Below are positions 26,161 to 34,528 of a stretch of DNA of 64,000 bases, in pieces. The notes beneath the pieces were generated by a model. The model was not told where the DNA came from. It did no database searches and worked only from the letters and a program-made list of their open reading frames with translations. The stretch's first letter is position 1. Every line of letters begins with the position of its first letter. Both the position numbers and the translations under genes were made by a program. The stretch lies in the NCBI RefSeq assembly GCF_015904235.1, contig NZ_JADZLT010000049.1, positions 1 to 64,000 of the forward strand, read 5' to 3'. Source of the stretch: Methylobrevis albus. Its GTDB lineage: Bacteria > Pseudomonadota > Alphaproteobacteria > Rhizobiales > Pleomorphomonadaceae.

Positions 26161-26186
26161 ATCGATTCCAGTCAGCTCATGTCAGC

Positions 26187-27569
26187 TCATGGACGGTCGG
26201 AAAACGGCCGTCCGACGCGGCCCGCGTCCCGTCCCGGTTCCGCAATGAAGGCCGCGGCCGGCTCCGTGCCGGGCACCGCCGCGAGACGCCGCACCAGGGC
26301 GTCGAAAATCTCGAAATGATCGTCCCAGCGCGGCGGCCGGAAGCCGCCGATCCGCGCGACCTGCGCGGCGCGGCGCGGCGAGTCCGGTGCCGCGTAGTCG
26401 CGCACGGCTTGCGCCCAGCCGAGGCCGTCGATCGGATCGACGAAATCGGGCACGGCCTGGCCGATCTCTTCCAGCGCCTCGATCGAGGAGGCGATCACCG
26501 GCACGCCGAGGCTCATCGCCTCGACCAGCGGCAGGCCGTAGCCCTCGACGAACGACGGAAACAGCACCGCGCGGCTGCCGCGCATCAGCTGCACGAGGGT
26601 CTGGTCGGAAAGATCGGCGCATTCGATGAGGTGGTTTCCGAGCGTTCGGCAGCGTTCGACGATGTCGATGACGTTTTCGTTTTCCCAGCCGCGCCGGCCG
26701 ACCATGACGAGGCGCGGGGCGGAGGGGCCGTGCCGCTCGACCAGATGACGCCAGACATGCAACAGCGAAATGTGGTTCTTTCGCGGCTCGATCGTGCCGA
26801 TCGTGACGAAATAGGGTTGCGGTGTACATACCGGATCGGCGCTGGACGCCAGCGTCGCATCGATGCCGAGCGGGGCTGCGACCACCTCGGCGACCGGGCG
26901 TCCCTCGGCCGCCGCATGGTCGGAAAACACCCGCGCCGTATAGCCGGAGTTGGCGATCACCGCCGCGGCGGTGCCGAGCACCGTCGCCATCCGCCGCCGG
27001 TGCTTCGCCTCGTCGGGGGCGCGGGCATATTCCGGATGGGTCAGCGGAATGAGGTCGTGGATGAGGTAAAGTGCCTTCAGCCGGCGCCGTGCCAGCAGGC
27101 GCTGCAGGTGCGCCGGGGCGGCGAGGCCCTGGTGCGAGACGTTGACGTAGAGCGCGCCGGCCGGCGGCGGCGGCGCCCGCAACGGTCCGCCGCCGAGGAG
27201 CAGCACCTTCAGCGCCGCGCGCAGCGCCGCCGATTCCGATGGCGTCGCCGCGTTCGCCGAGACGGGCCCGACGGAACCGAAGGCACCGGGATCCAGCCCC
27301 AGAAAGGCTTCGAGACGGCGCGCCTGGGCGGCGCCCTCGGCCGGGTGGCCGGCGGCCCAGCGGGCGGCGACGTGCTCGATCAGCCGGGCGACGCGGGGCG
27401 CCGGCACGTTCCAGGACCAGCCGTCGGTGCGGGCGAGAAATCTGGCACCGGCGACGCGGTCCGGGTGCAGCAGGTGATTGGCATAGGCGAGCTCGACCCG
27501 GTCGATCCCCGTCGGCGCCGCCTTCATCGAACGGCGCAGCAACCGGCTGATGTCGAGCACGAGCGTCAA
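26187..27569 (-). CDS. GT4-family glycosyltransferase
   Basis: A glycosyltransferase of about 460 residues beginning LTLVLDISRLLRRS. The nucleotide-sugar half carries TIGTIEPRKNH and the E-x7-E block FVEGYGLPLVEAMSLGVPV. HDLIPLTHPEY in the middle matches mannosyltransferase-like members that build mannose-containing O-chains. The start is uncertain: TTG at 27569 has GGAAAGG six bases before it, while in-frame ATGs at 27611 and 27662 lack clear ribosome binding sites. The frame stays open far upstream into the divergent mutase gene, which is a GC artefact. Confidence 0.85.
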   Translation of the reverse strand: MTLVLDISRLLRRSMKAAPTGIDRVELAYANHLLHPDRVAGARFLARTDGWSWNVPAPRVARLIEHVAARWAAGHPAEGAAQARRLEAFLGLDPGAFGSVGPVSANAATPSESAALRAALKVLLLGGGPLRAPPPPAGALYVNVSHQGLAAPAHLQRLLARRRLKALYLIHDLIPLTHPEYARAPDEAKHRRRMATVLGTAAAVIANSGYTARVFSDHAAAEGRPVAEVVAAPLGIDATLASSADPVCTPQPYFVTIGTIEPRKNHISLLHVWRHLVERHGPSAPRLVMVGRRGWENENVIDIVERCRTLGNHLIECADLSDQTLVQLMRGSRAVLFPSFVEGYGLPLVEAMSLGVPVIASSIEALEEIGQAVPDFVDPIDGLGWAQAVRDYAAPDSPRRAAQVARIGGFRPPRWDDHFEIFDALVRRLAAVPGTEPAAAFIAEPGRDAGRVGRPFSDRP

Positions 27570-27872
27570 TGCATGCCTTTCCGATGCCGGTCTTGTCGCC
27601 GGCCGCACCATGGGATCGCGGGGCGGGCCCGGCAGCGCTTCTACACCAAAAAGCGGAGACATGCAGCGTCCGGCGCGCAGGCCCGCCCCGCGGAAACCGG
27701 CCCGCCGCCCTGCACGCCGCCGGCCCGGCGGGTGGCGGGCGCCGCCTTCCGATTTGTGTCGCGCCGCGGGACAGGCTAGATACGGCTCGCCGTGGCCGGT
27801 CCCGCTCCGCCCGGCAGCGCCCGCCGCCCGCCCGGGCCGTGGCTTCATTTCAACGGGGCCCTGCGAATTTCG
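27570..27872. other. divergent intergenic region, with possible promoter for phosphohexomutase
   Basis: About 300 bases between a minus-strand glycosyltransferase and the plus-strand mutase. A possible plus-strand promoter is TTGTGT at 27754 and TAGATA at 27777, with a 17-base spacer, about 90 bases before the mutase start. The fit to consensus is modest. Alternative glycosyltransferase starts at 27611 and 27662 also fall here. Confidence 0.3.
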
Positions 27873-29393
27873 ATGATCTTTTCGGTTTCCGATTCCCTGC
27901 TGCCCAACACCGCGGCCTTCGAGACCACGGCGCTGGTGAAATCGACCGGCTTTCGCGAGTACGACGCCCGCTGGTGGTTCGGCCACCCCGGCTCGGACCG
28001 TCCGCCGGAGCTCAATCTCGTCGGCGTCCAGGCGCTGGGGCTCGGCCTCGCGACGCTGCTCGCCGAGCGCGGCGTCAAGCCCGAGGTGGTCGTCGGCCAT
28101 GATTTCCGCGGCTATTCGCTCGGCATCAAGATCGCCCTCGCGCAAGGGCTGATGGCGGGCGGCTGCCTGGTGCACGACATCGGCCTCGCCGTGTCGCCGA
28201 TGGCCTATTTCGCCCAGTTCGACCTCGACGTCGCCGCGGTGGCGATGGTCACCGCCTCGCACAACGACAACGGCTGGACCGGCGTCAAGATGGGCTGCGA
28301 CCGGCCGGTGACCTTCGGGCCGGAGGAGATGGGCCGGCTGAAGCAGATCGTGCTGTCGGGCTCGTTCCGCACCGCCCCCGGCGGCGGCTACCGCTTCGTG
28401 CCGGAGGTCGCCGGCCGCTACATCGCCGACCTCACCCGCGGCAAGGCGCTCGGCCGCAAGCTGAAGGTGGTGGCGGCCTGCGGCAACGGCACGGCGGGGG
28501 CGTTTGCGCCGCAGGTGCTGGAAGCGATCGGCTGCGAGGTGATCCCGCTCGACACCGAGCTCGACTACACCTTCCCGAACTACAACCCGAACCCCGAGGA
28601 CATGGAGATGCTCCATGCGATCGCGGCGAAGGTGCAGGAGACCGGCGCCGACATCGGGCTCGGCTTCGACGGCGACGGCGACCGCTGCGGCGTCGTCGAC
28701 GACGAGGGCCACGAGATCTTCGCCGACAAGATCGGCGTGATGCTCGGCCGCGACCTCTCGGCGCTCTATCCGGACGCCCGCTTCGTCGTCGACGTCAAGT
28801 CGACCAGCCTGTTCAACACCGATCCGGTGCTGCAGGCGAACGGCGCCACCACCGATTATTTCAAGACCGGCCACAGCTACATCAAGCGCCGGGTGCGCGA
28901 ACTCGGCGCCCTCGCCGGCTTCGAGAAGTCGGGCCACTTCTTCTTCAACGCCCCGATCGGCCGCGGCTACGACGACGGCCTCGTCACCGCGATCGCGATC
29001 TGCGAGATGCTCGCCCGCAACCCCGGCCGCTCGATGTCGGACCTCTATCGCGCTGTGCCGCGCACCTACGGCTCGCCGACGATGTCGCCGCACTGCGCCG
29101 ACGAGGTGAAGTACGACGTCGTCGCCCGCGTCACCGCCCGCCTCGTGGCGATGCGCACCGAGGGCACCCCGATCGCCGGCCATGCGATCACCGACATCGT
29201 CACCGTCAACGGCATCCGCGTCACCGTCGCCGACGGCACCTGGGGCCTCGTGCGCGCCTCGTCGAACAAGCCCGAGCTCGTCGTCGTGGTGGAAAGCCCG
29301 GTCTCCGACGCCCGCCTGCGCGAGATGTTCGCCGCCGTCGACGCGATCCTGCGCGAGAACCCGGAAGTCGGCGCCTACAACCAGACGATCTGA
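27873..29393 (+). CDS. phosphomannomutase/phosphoglucomutase
   Basis: A 506-residue alpha-D-phosphohexomutase interconverting hexose 6- and 1-phosphates. The phosphoserine loop TASHNDNGWTG is near 124-134, the magnesium loop FDGDGDRCG near 264-272, and GFEKSGHFFF near 349-358 is the sugar-binding loop. The C-terminal phosphate-binding RASSNKPEL is near 465. With ManC downstream it should make mannose 1-phosphate for GDP-mannose. The start is at MIFSVSD; upstream in-frame sequence is non-conserved. Confidence 0.92.
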   Translation: MIFSVSDSLLPNTAAFETTALVKSTGFREYDARWWFGHPGSDRPPELNLVGVQALGLGLATLLAERGVKPEVVVGHDFRGYSLGIKIALAQGLMAGGCLVHDIGLAVSPMAYFAQFDLDVAAVAMVTASHNDNGWTGVKMGCDRPVTFGPEEMGRLKQIVLSGSFRTAPGGGYRFVPEVAGRYIADLTRGKALGRKLKVVAACGNGTAGAFAPQVLEAIGCEVIPLDTELDYTFPNYNPNPEDMEMLHAIAAKVQETGADIGLGFDGDGDRCGVVDDEGHEIFADKIGVMLGRDLSALYPDARFVVDVKSTSLFNTDPVLQANGATTDYFKTGHSYIKRRVRELGALAGFEKSGHFFFNAPIGRGYDDGLVTAIAICEMLARNPGRSMSDLYRAVPRTYGSPTMSPHCADEVKYDVVARVTARLVAMRTEGTPIAGHAITDIVTVNGIRVTVADGTWGLVRASSNKPELVVVVESPVSDARLREMFAAVDAILRENPEVGAYNQTI

Positions 29394-29486
29394 GCCGGCG
29401 CTCGCCGGATCTCATACCACCCGCCATCTTGAAACCCGCCGCGCGATGCGGTCGTACTCGTCGAGACGTGGCAAGGGAGTGCCTTG

Positions 29487-30935
29487 ATGACAGCTGGCCA
29501 GGAGACCGCGGTGGCTGCCGACGCCCGCATCCTCCCCGTCCTGCTCGCCGGCGGCTCGGGAACCCGGCTCTGGCCGGTGTCGCGCGACGCCATGCCCAAG
29601 CAGTTCCAGCCGCTGGTCGGGCCGCTGTCGAGCTTCCAGCAGACCGTGCAGCGGGTCGCCGACCCGGCGCTGTTCGCCGACCCGCTGGTGATCACCAACG
29701 AGGCGTTCCGCTTCTTCGTGCGCAAGCAGGTCGCCGACCTCGGCGCCGCGGCGTCGATCGTGCTCGAGCCCGAGCGGCGCGATTCCGCCGCCGCCGTCGC
29801 CATCGCCGCCGTGCTCGCCGAGCGACAGGCCCCCGGCACGCTGGTGCTGGCGCTCGCCGCCGACCACATCGTGCTCGACACCGACCTCTTCGCCGAGGCG
29901 GTGCGTCTCGGCGCCCGGGCTGCCATCGAGGGGGCGATCGTCGTGTTCGGCCTGACGCCGACCGAGCCGCGCTCGAGCTTCGGCTACATCAAGCCGGGCG
30001 AAGCCTACGCCGGCACCGACGACCTGCACGCCGTCGAGCGTTTCGTGGAAAAGCCCGACCGGGCGACCGCGCTCGGCTACATGCGCGACGGCTATCTCTG
30101 GAACTCCGGCAACTTCCTGTTCCGCTCCGACGCGATGATCGCCGAGTTCGCGCGCAGCGCGCCAGATATCCTCGCCGCCGCCGAGGCCGCCGTCGATGCC
30201 GCCACCACCGATCTCGGCTTCCTGCGCCTCGACCGCGCCGCCTTCGCCGCGGCGCCCAGCACCTCGATCGACTATGCCGTGATCGAGAAGGCGGCGAAGA
30301 TCGCCGTCGTCACCGGGCGCTTCCGCTGGTCCGACATCGGCAGCTGGGACGCGATCTGGGAGGTGTCGGAGCGCGACGCCGAGGGCAACGCGCTGCACGG
30401 CCACGGCGCCTTCGTCGGCAGCCGTGACTGCCTCATTCATTCCGAAGAGACGCTCACCACCGTCGTCGGGCTCGAGGGCATCGCCGTGGTCGCGACCAGC
30501 GACGCCGTGATGGTGGTGCCGCGCGAGCGGGCGCAACTCGTCAAGGACGCGGTGGCGCAGCTGAAAGCCGCCGGCCGCGGCGAGGCGGCGCAGCACCGGC
30601 ACAGCTTCCGCCCCTGGGGCCGCTACGACGACATCGTCACCGGCGACCGGTTTCGCGTGCGCCACATCACGGTGGATCCGGGCGGCGTGCTGTCGCTGCA
30701 GAAGCACCTGCACCGCGCCGAGCACTGGGTGGTGGTGAGCGGCACCGCCGAGGTCACCGTCGGCGACGATGTCCGCCTCGTCGCCGAGAACGAATCCCTC
30801 TACATCCCCGTCGGCACCATCCACCGCCTCGCCAACCCCGGCCGCATCCCCCTCGAACTGATCGAGGTGCAGACCGGCAGCCACCTGAGCGAGGACGACG
30901 TGATCCGGCTCGGGGACATCTATTCGCGGGTGTGA
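29487..30935 (+). CDS. manC: mannose-1-phosphate guanylyltransferase/mannose-6-phosphate isomerase
   Basis: A 482-residue bifunctional ManC/AlgA-type enzyme. An N-terminal nucleotidyltransferase (about 15-300) has the GGSGTRLWPVSR signature and FVEKPD. A C-terminal cupin isomerase (about 370-480) has HRAEHWVVVSGTAEV. It converts mannose 6-phosphate and GTP toward GDP-mannose. AAGGGAG precedes a TTG at 29484 and an ATG at 29487; the ATG is chosen. It lies 93 bases after the mutase, so the two form a GDP-mannose supply unit for the surrounding polysaccharide genes. Confidence 0.93.
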   Translation: MTAGQETAVAADARILPVLLAGGSGTRLWPVSRDAMPKQFQPLVGPLSSFQQTVQRVADPALFADPLVITNEAFRFFVRKQVADLGAAASIVLEPERRDSAAAVAIAAVLAERQAPGTLVLALAADHIVLDTDLFAEAVRLGARAAIEGAIVVFGLTPTEPRSSFGYIKPGEAYAGTDDLHAVERFVEKPDRATALGYMRDGYLWNSGNFLFRSDAMIAEFARSAPDILAAAEAAVDAATTDLGFLRLDRAAFAAAPSTSIDYAVIEKAAKIAVVTGRFRWSDIGSWDAIWEVSERDAEGNALHGHGAFVGSRDCLIHSEETLTTVVGLEGIAVVATSDAVMVVPRERAQLVKDAVAQLKAAGRGEAAQHRHSFRPWGRYDDIVTGDRFRVRHITVDPGGVLSLQKHLHRAEHWVVVSGTAEVTVGDDVRLVAENESLYIPVGTIHRLANPGRIPLELIEVQTGSHLSEDDVIRLGDIYSRV

Positions 30936-31016
30936 GGGGGGGCGGGCGGCGGCCCCGGCCGGATTGCCATGTCCAGGGCTTGGGGAGGGCGCCACGCACC
31001 CTCCCACCGCGGCCCG

Positions 31017-31841
31017 TCAGACCGGCTGCAGGATTTCCGGCAGCGGCTGCTTGTCCATCCAGTCGAACAGCCGCTCGTAGGCGTCGCGATTGCGGCGCGC
31101 CCAGCGCATACCGTCCTTCAGGTCGCCGGGATGCTTGCAGACCGGAATATTGACCCCGGCCGACGAGATCAGGCCTTCGATCTTGTGAGTGTTGCCGGTC
31201 AGGGCGACGAACGTCGCGCGGGCACGGCAGGCCGCAAACACCGCATGGTGCCGGCCGGTGACGAGTAGGGACGCCGTCTTCAGCGCGTTGACCATCTCCG
31301 ACCAGCCCAGCGCCTTCATGTCCATGAACGGGAGCTTTGAAAAGGGGCCGCCCATCGGCCTCACGAAGGAGCCGAATTCGGTCGAATAGAAGTCCGTGAC
31401 CACCACCTCGCCGCCGTAGTCGACGTGCGGGACCTCGGGGTCGATATCGGCGTAGTACGAAAAGTCGGGGCAGATCGGCGCATCGATACCGGTTTCGGCG
31501 AGCAGCGCGTCGCGGCTGATGATCTCGCGCACGTTGATCGAGGCGGCCTGTCGCAGCAGGTCGGCGTCCTGTGCACCGTTCTCCTGCCAGACCGTGTTGA
31601 GCAGGTGGAAGGGCTTGCCGCGCTCGGCGGCGGCGCGCAGCAGGTCGATCTTCGACTTGTAGGCCGAGGACCGGTGATGCATCGACCCCTCGCCGTTCGC
31701 GACGAGCACGTCGTAGTCGTCGCCCGACGTGAAATCGTAGCGGGCCGACAGCCGCGCGCGCATGAAGTCGATCACGGCCCAGGAGCCGCAGTGATAGCTC
31801 GAATGATCGCCGATGAGGCGGACCTTTGGGCGTTCGGTCAT
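31017..31841 (-). CDS. polysaccharide pyruvyltransferase-superfamily protein
   Basis: A 274-residue protein with the PSPT layout: an N-terminal GDHSSYHCGSWAV block, DVLVANGEGSMHH near 45-57 (G-E-G in a Rossmann-like turn) and the late TGRHHAVFAACRA block near 196-208, which replaces the S-x-x-H-G block of other family members. It is much more distant from the three PSPT domains at 22.7-26.2 kb than they are from each other. Likely a cytoplasmic pyruvyl or related group transferase for the same glycan. The start at 31841 is the first ATG that opens the conserved domain. It follows the GT29 gene on this strand. Confidence 0.75.
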   Translation of the reverse strand: MTERPKVRLIGDHSSYHCGSWAVIDFMRARLSARYDFTSGDDYDVLVANGEGSMHHRSSAYKSKIDLLRAAAERGKPFHLLNTVWQENGAQDADLLRQAASINVREIISRDALLAETGIDAPICPDFSYYADIDPEVPHVDYGGEVVVTDFYSTEFGSFVRPMGGPFSKLPFMDMKALGWSEMVNALKTASLLVTGRHHAVFAACRARATFVALTGNTHKIEGLISSAGVNIPVCKHPGDLKDGMRWARRNRDAYERLFDWMDKQPLPEILQPV

Positions 31842-31955
31842 TGCGGTCGATTGATTCCTGTATCGTGGAAAAATCGCCTCGCAAGGCAAGGCCAAGCGAG
31901 ACATGCGACACTAGCCGGGTTCAGTATCCGTCGGCGCCTGAAAGGGCCGGCGGAT

Positions 31956-32495
31956 TCAGTAGTCCCGCACGATGGACCAGCCGTTCTGTTCCACGGTCTC
32001 GAGACAAAACTGCTCTTCACTGTCGTAATCGTGCGGCCCGATGTGCACCTTCTGGCGATAGTAGGTATTGGTACGCTTGAAGTCGAAACCGAAGACGGTT
32101 GCCGTTTTCACCCCTGACGATGCGACGAGATCGATCACCATGGCTCCGACGCTCGGCCGAGCCTTGAGGCGACCCATCAGTGCCGAGCGTCGTCGGGCGT
32201 CGTAGAAAACGATGCCCTCCGGAAGCGCAGGACCCTCGTCCACCCCTTCCTGGTCGAACCAGGACATCCAGATGAGATGGCGCGCCTGAAATGCGTTGAC
32301 GAATTTGGCGACCGTGTGGAACTGCGCAAAGACGAGAACATCGGTTCGGGAACCCTGGGATTCCGGCTTGGTCGGCACGCCGCGGTTCATGCGAAGCACC
32401 AGATCGTGTGCCTCGATCTCCGCACCGTGGTTGCCCGTCAACAGCGATTCCGCGTTGCCAACGATCGCGACCGACTTGCCCGCGAAAAACTCCAT
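31956..32495 (-). CDS. GT29 (sialyltransferase-like) glycosyltransferase
   Basis: A 179-residue protein that matches the core of glycosyltransferase family 29. The L-motif-like block VAIVGNAESLL through LVLRMNRG is near 8-38, followed by GSRTDVLV near 47-54. The S-motif-like block PSVGAMVIDLVAS near 131-143 ends in VFGFDF. An H-x4-E near the C-terminus matches the very-short motif. Family members move sialic acid or related nonulosonates from CMP donors. It is shorter than animal enzymes and lacks a membrane anchor. The ATG at 32495 has GGAG six bases upstream. No sialic acid synthesis genes are in the window. Confidence 0.75.
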   Translation of the reverse strand: MEFFAGKSVAIVGNAESLLTGNHGAEIEAHDLVLRMNRGVPTKPESQGSRTDVLVFAQFHTVAKFVNAFQARHLIWMSWFDQEGVDEGPALPEGIVFYDARRRSALMGRLKARPSVGAMVIDLVASSGVKTATVFGFDFKRTNTYYRQKVHIGPHDYDSEEQFCLETVEQNGWSIVRDY

Positions 32496-33086
32496 GCAGT
32501 ACTCCAAACGCTGTTCAATGCAGACGTGGATGAACTGTCGGGATAATCGCCATGTGGGTCATGCGCAACCCCAAGCGCCCGTCGAGTATCAAGTCAACGC
32601 GCCTGTGCGAGAAGATCGGCGGTGGTTTGGTAGACTAGGGGGCGCGGCAACGTCAAGCCAGCCAAGGGGCCGGCGCGGCGCTCGCGGCTCCACCCGATTG
32701 GCTGACCCTGCGCCGCGCACGGATTTCGCCATGATTTGCGCATATATTGATGCAATGCAATATCTCGCCCGTTCACCACGGTTGCCGCGGATATTGCGGG
32801 ACGGCACAGGATCGGCCGTTCAACGTCGTGCCATGCCGCCGCAACGTATTTCGACAGAGTGGACGCGGTCGCGTTCGGGTCGACCTGAAATTGTCGTAAG
32901 GCCCCTGTCCGATGCAAGGCAGCCCTCCACCCCTAAACTCGCTTGTCGGGCCATCCAGGGGTATACGCTTCGTTGATGATGGTTGTTCTATCCGCCCGAT
33001 CGGATTGCTGATGTATGCGGTGGCGCCGCTCCCGGCCCCTGATGCACAGGGACCTGTTTGCTGGTCATGATGACGGAGATTGCCAC
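32496..33086. other. long non-coding region between GT29 gene and kpsM-like gene
   Basis: About 590 bases with no convincing gene on either strand; the frames that cross it have no recognisable protein features. It looks less GC-rich than the rest and includes an AT-rich patch near 32738-32768. It separates divergent genes and presumably holds both promoters, perhaps with remnants of a lost gene. Confidence 0.45.
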
Positions 33087-33884
33087 GTGATTCAGACCGC
33101 GCTGTGGGGAGTGTCCCGTCAGATCGCAACACTCGCGACGATGATCAAATGGGAAATGATGAGCCATAACAACCGCCGTCCGGCGGGGTTCATTGAGGAA
33201 GTCCTCGACATCTTCGGAATGGTTGCGATCCTGGTCTTCATGCGTGTCGTGCTTCGTGGCCGCGGCGACAGTTACGGAATGCCGATCGTACCTTTTTTGT
33301 TTACAGGGCTTGTCACGATCTGGATGCTCAAGCGGACCTGTAATATCGTTTCTGCAATTCCGAATTCTTTCGGACGATTCCGTGTCTATCAAGGCGTGAC
33401 GATGCTGGATGTCGCGATCGCGCGTGGCCTCGTGACGATGGTCATCTTCATGGGCGTCGGTGTCGTTCTTTACCTCGGCGCCGTGCTGTTCGGTTTCTCC
33501 CCACCGATCCGCAACCTTCCGGCTGTGGTGGGCCTCCAGATGACGGCTGGTCTGATCGGGCTTGGCCTTGGCCTGATCTTCATGGCGCCGTTCTACTACG
33601 TGAAGCTGCTGCGTATGCTCATCATCACGTTCGGCGGCCGTATCATGATCTTCATGTCCGGCTGCTTCTACGTGTATCCCGAACTGTCGTACTCGTTGAG
33701 GCCTTACGCCGTATGGAATCCTTTGCTGCACCTCAACGACATGGTGCGCGAGGCCTACTTTACGAGTTACACGGCCTCGTGGGTCAGCCCCTCCTACGTG
33801 GCAGGGTGGACTGTCGCCATTCTGGGGGCTGGCCTGATTTGTGAACGCGCGTTCCGCAATCACCTTGGCTGGGGGCGCTGGTGA
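33087..33884 (+). CDS. kpsM: capsular polysaccharide ABC transporter permease, KpsM-like
   Basis: A 265-residue inner-membrane permease with about six hydrophobic segments and the ABC-2 layout of KpsM/BexB/CtrC proteins. Conserved features include MIKWEMMSHNNRR near the N-terminus, GMPIVPFLFTGL near 65-76 and the C-terminal YAVWNPLLHLNDMVREAYF block near 212-230. It should move a lipid-linked polysaccharide through the inner membrane with the KpsT-like ATPase. The start is GTG with GGAGAT six bases upstream. Its base composition is visibly lower in GC than most of the window. The start of the next gene overlaps its stop by four bases. Confidence 0.87.
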   Translation: MIQTALWGVSRQIATLATMIKWEMMSHNNRRPAGFIEEVLDIFGMVAILVFMRVVLRGRGDSYGMPIVPFLFTGLVTIWMLKRTCNIVSAIPNSFGRFRVYQGVTMLDVAIARGLVTMVIFMGVGVVLYLGAVLFGFSPPIRNLPAVVGLQMTAGLIGLGLGLIFMAPFYYVKLLRMLIITFGGRIMIFMSGCFYVYPELSYSLRPYAVWNPLLHLNDMVREAYFTSYTASWVSPSYVAGWTVAILGAGLICERAFRNHLGWGRW

Positions 33885-34528
33885 TCGACCTCATCGACGT
33901 GTCGCTGCGGTTCCAGAACGGCGACGCCCAGATCGACGTGCTGCAGAACGTGAACGCCTCCTTCGATCGGGATGCGACAATTGGAATTCTGGGCGCCCGC
34001 GGTTCGGGCAAGACCTCGCTACTCGACATCCTGCACAACACGCTGTTGCCTTCCGCTGGACATGTCGTCCGGCACGGCACGGTGTCATGGCCCCTGGCGA
34101 CGTTCAGGCCTATCATCTCCGGCATGACGCTCCGGGGCAGCATGGGCATTCTCGCGGGCCTTCATGGCTTCGACTCCGCCGAGCTCATCCGGCGCGCTGC
34201 CGAACTTGGGGGGCTCTATGGATATCTCGATGTGCAGCCGCGCAAGCTTTCGCGAGACGTCCGTGGCAGGGCCGCCTATTCCATCGCGCTCGCCCTCGCC
34301 TTCGACGTCTACCTGATCGACGAGAACCTGTTTCTCGGCGACGAGGCGTTTCGTGAGCGGAGCAAGATCTACCTGAAGCGGATGCTGCAGCGTCACGCCT
34401 TCATCATCGCCAGCCGCATGCCCTCGCTGCTCGAGCGTCATTGCGACATCGTTTACGTTCTGCACGAGGGCAGGCTCAGGAGATACGATGATCCCCATCA
34501 AGCCACCAAAGATTTCCAAAGTCTTTGA
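33881..34528 (+). CDS. kpsT: capsular polysaccharide ABC transporter ATPase, KpsT-like, atypical motifs
   Basis: A 215-residue ABC ATPase. Walker A GARGSGKTS is at 38-46 and Walker B VYLIDE at 143-148, both intact. The signature region reads KLSRDVRGR (122-130), where capsule ATPases usually have a Y-S-S-G-M-R type motif, so the signature glycine is missing. The switch histidine expected around 179 (S-H) is arginine here (ASRM). It could be a weak ATPase, rely on compensating residues, or be a degenerate copy; the open frame and tight coupling argue for function. GTG start overlapping kpsM; the kpsE start lies inside its 3' end. Confidence 0.8.
   Translation: MIDLIDVSLRFQNGDAQIDVLQNVNASFDRDATIGILGARGSGKTSLLDILHNTLLPSAGHVVRHGTVSWPLATFRPIISGMTLRGSMGILAGLHGFDSAELIRRAAELGGLYGYLDVQPRKLSRDVRGRAAYSIALALAFDVYLIDENLFLGDEAFRERSKIYLKRMLQRHAFIIASRMPSLLERHCDIVYVLHEGRLRRYDDPHQATKDFQSL

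Noticed and set aside
27663..29183. Upstream extension of the minus-strand GT4 frame through the mutase gene
   Set aside because: No homology in the extension and it is antisense to a clear phosphohexomutase; the frame is open only because of base composition.
32296..32976. 226-codon plus-strand frame across the GT29 gene and the following spacer
   Set aside because: Its first part is antisense to the GT29 motifs and the rest has no features or ribosome binding site.
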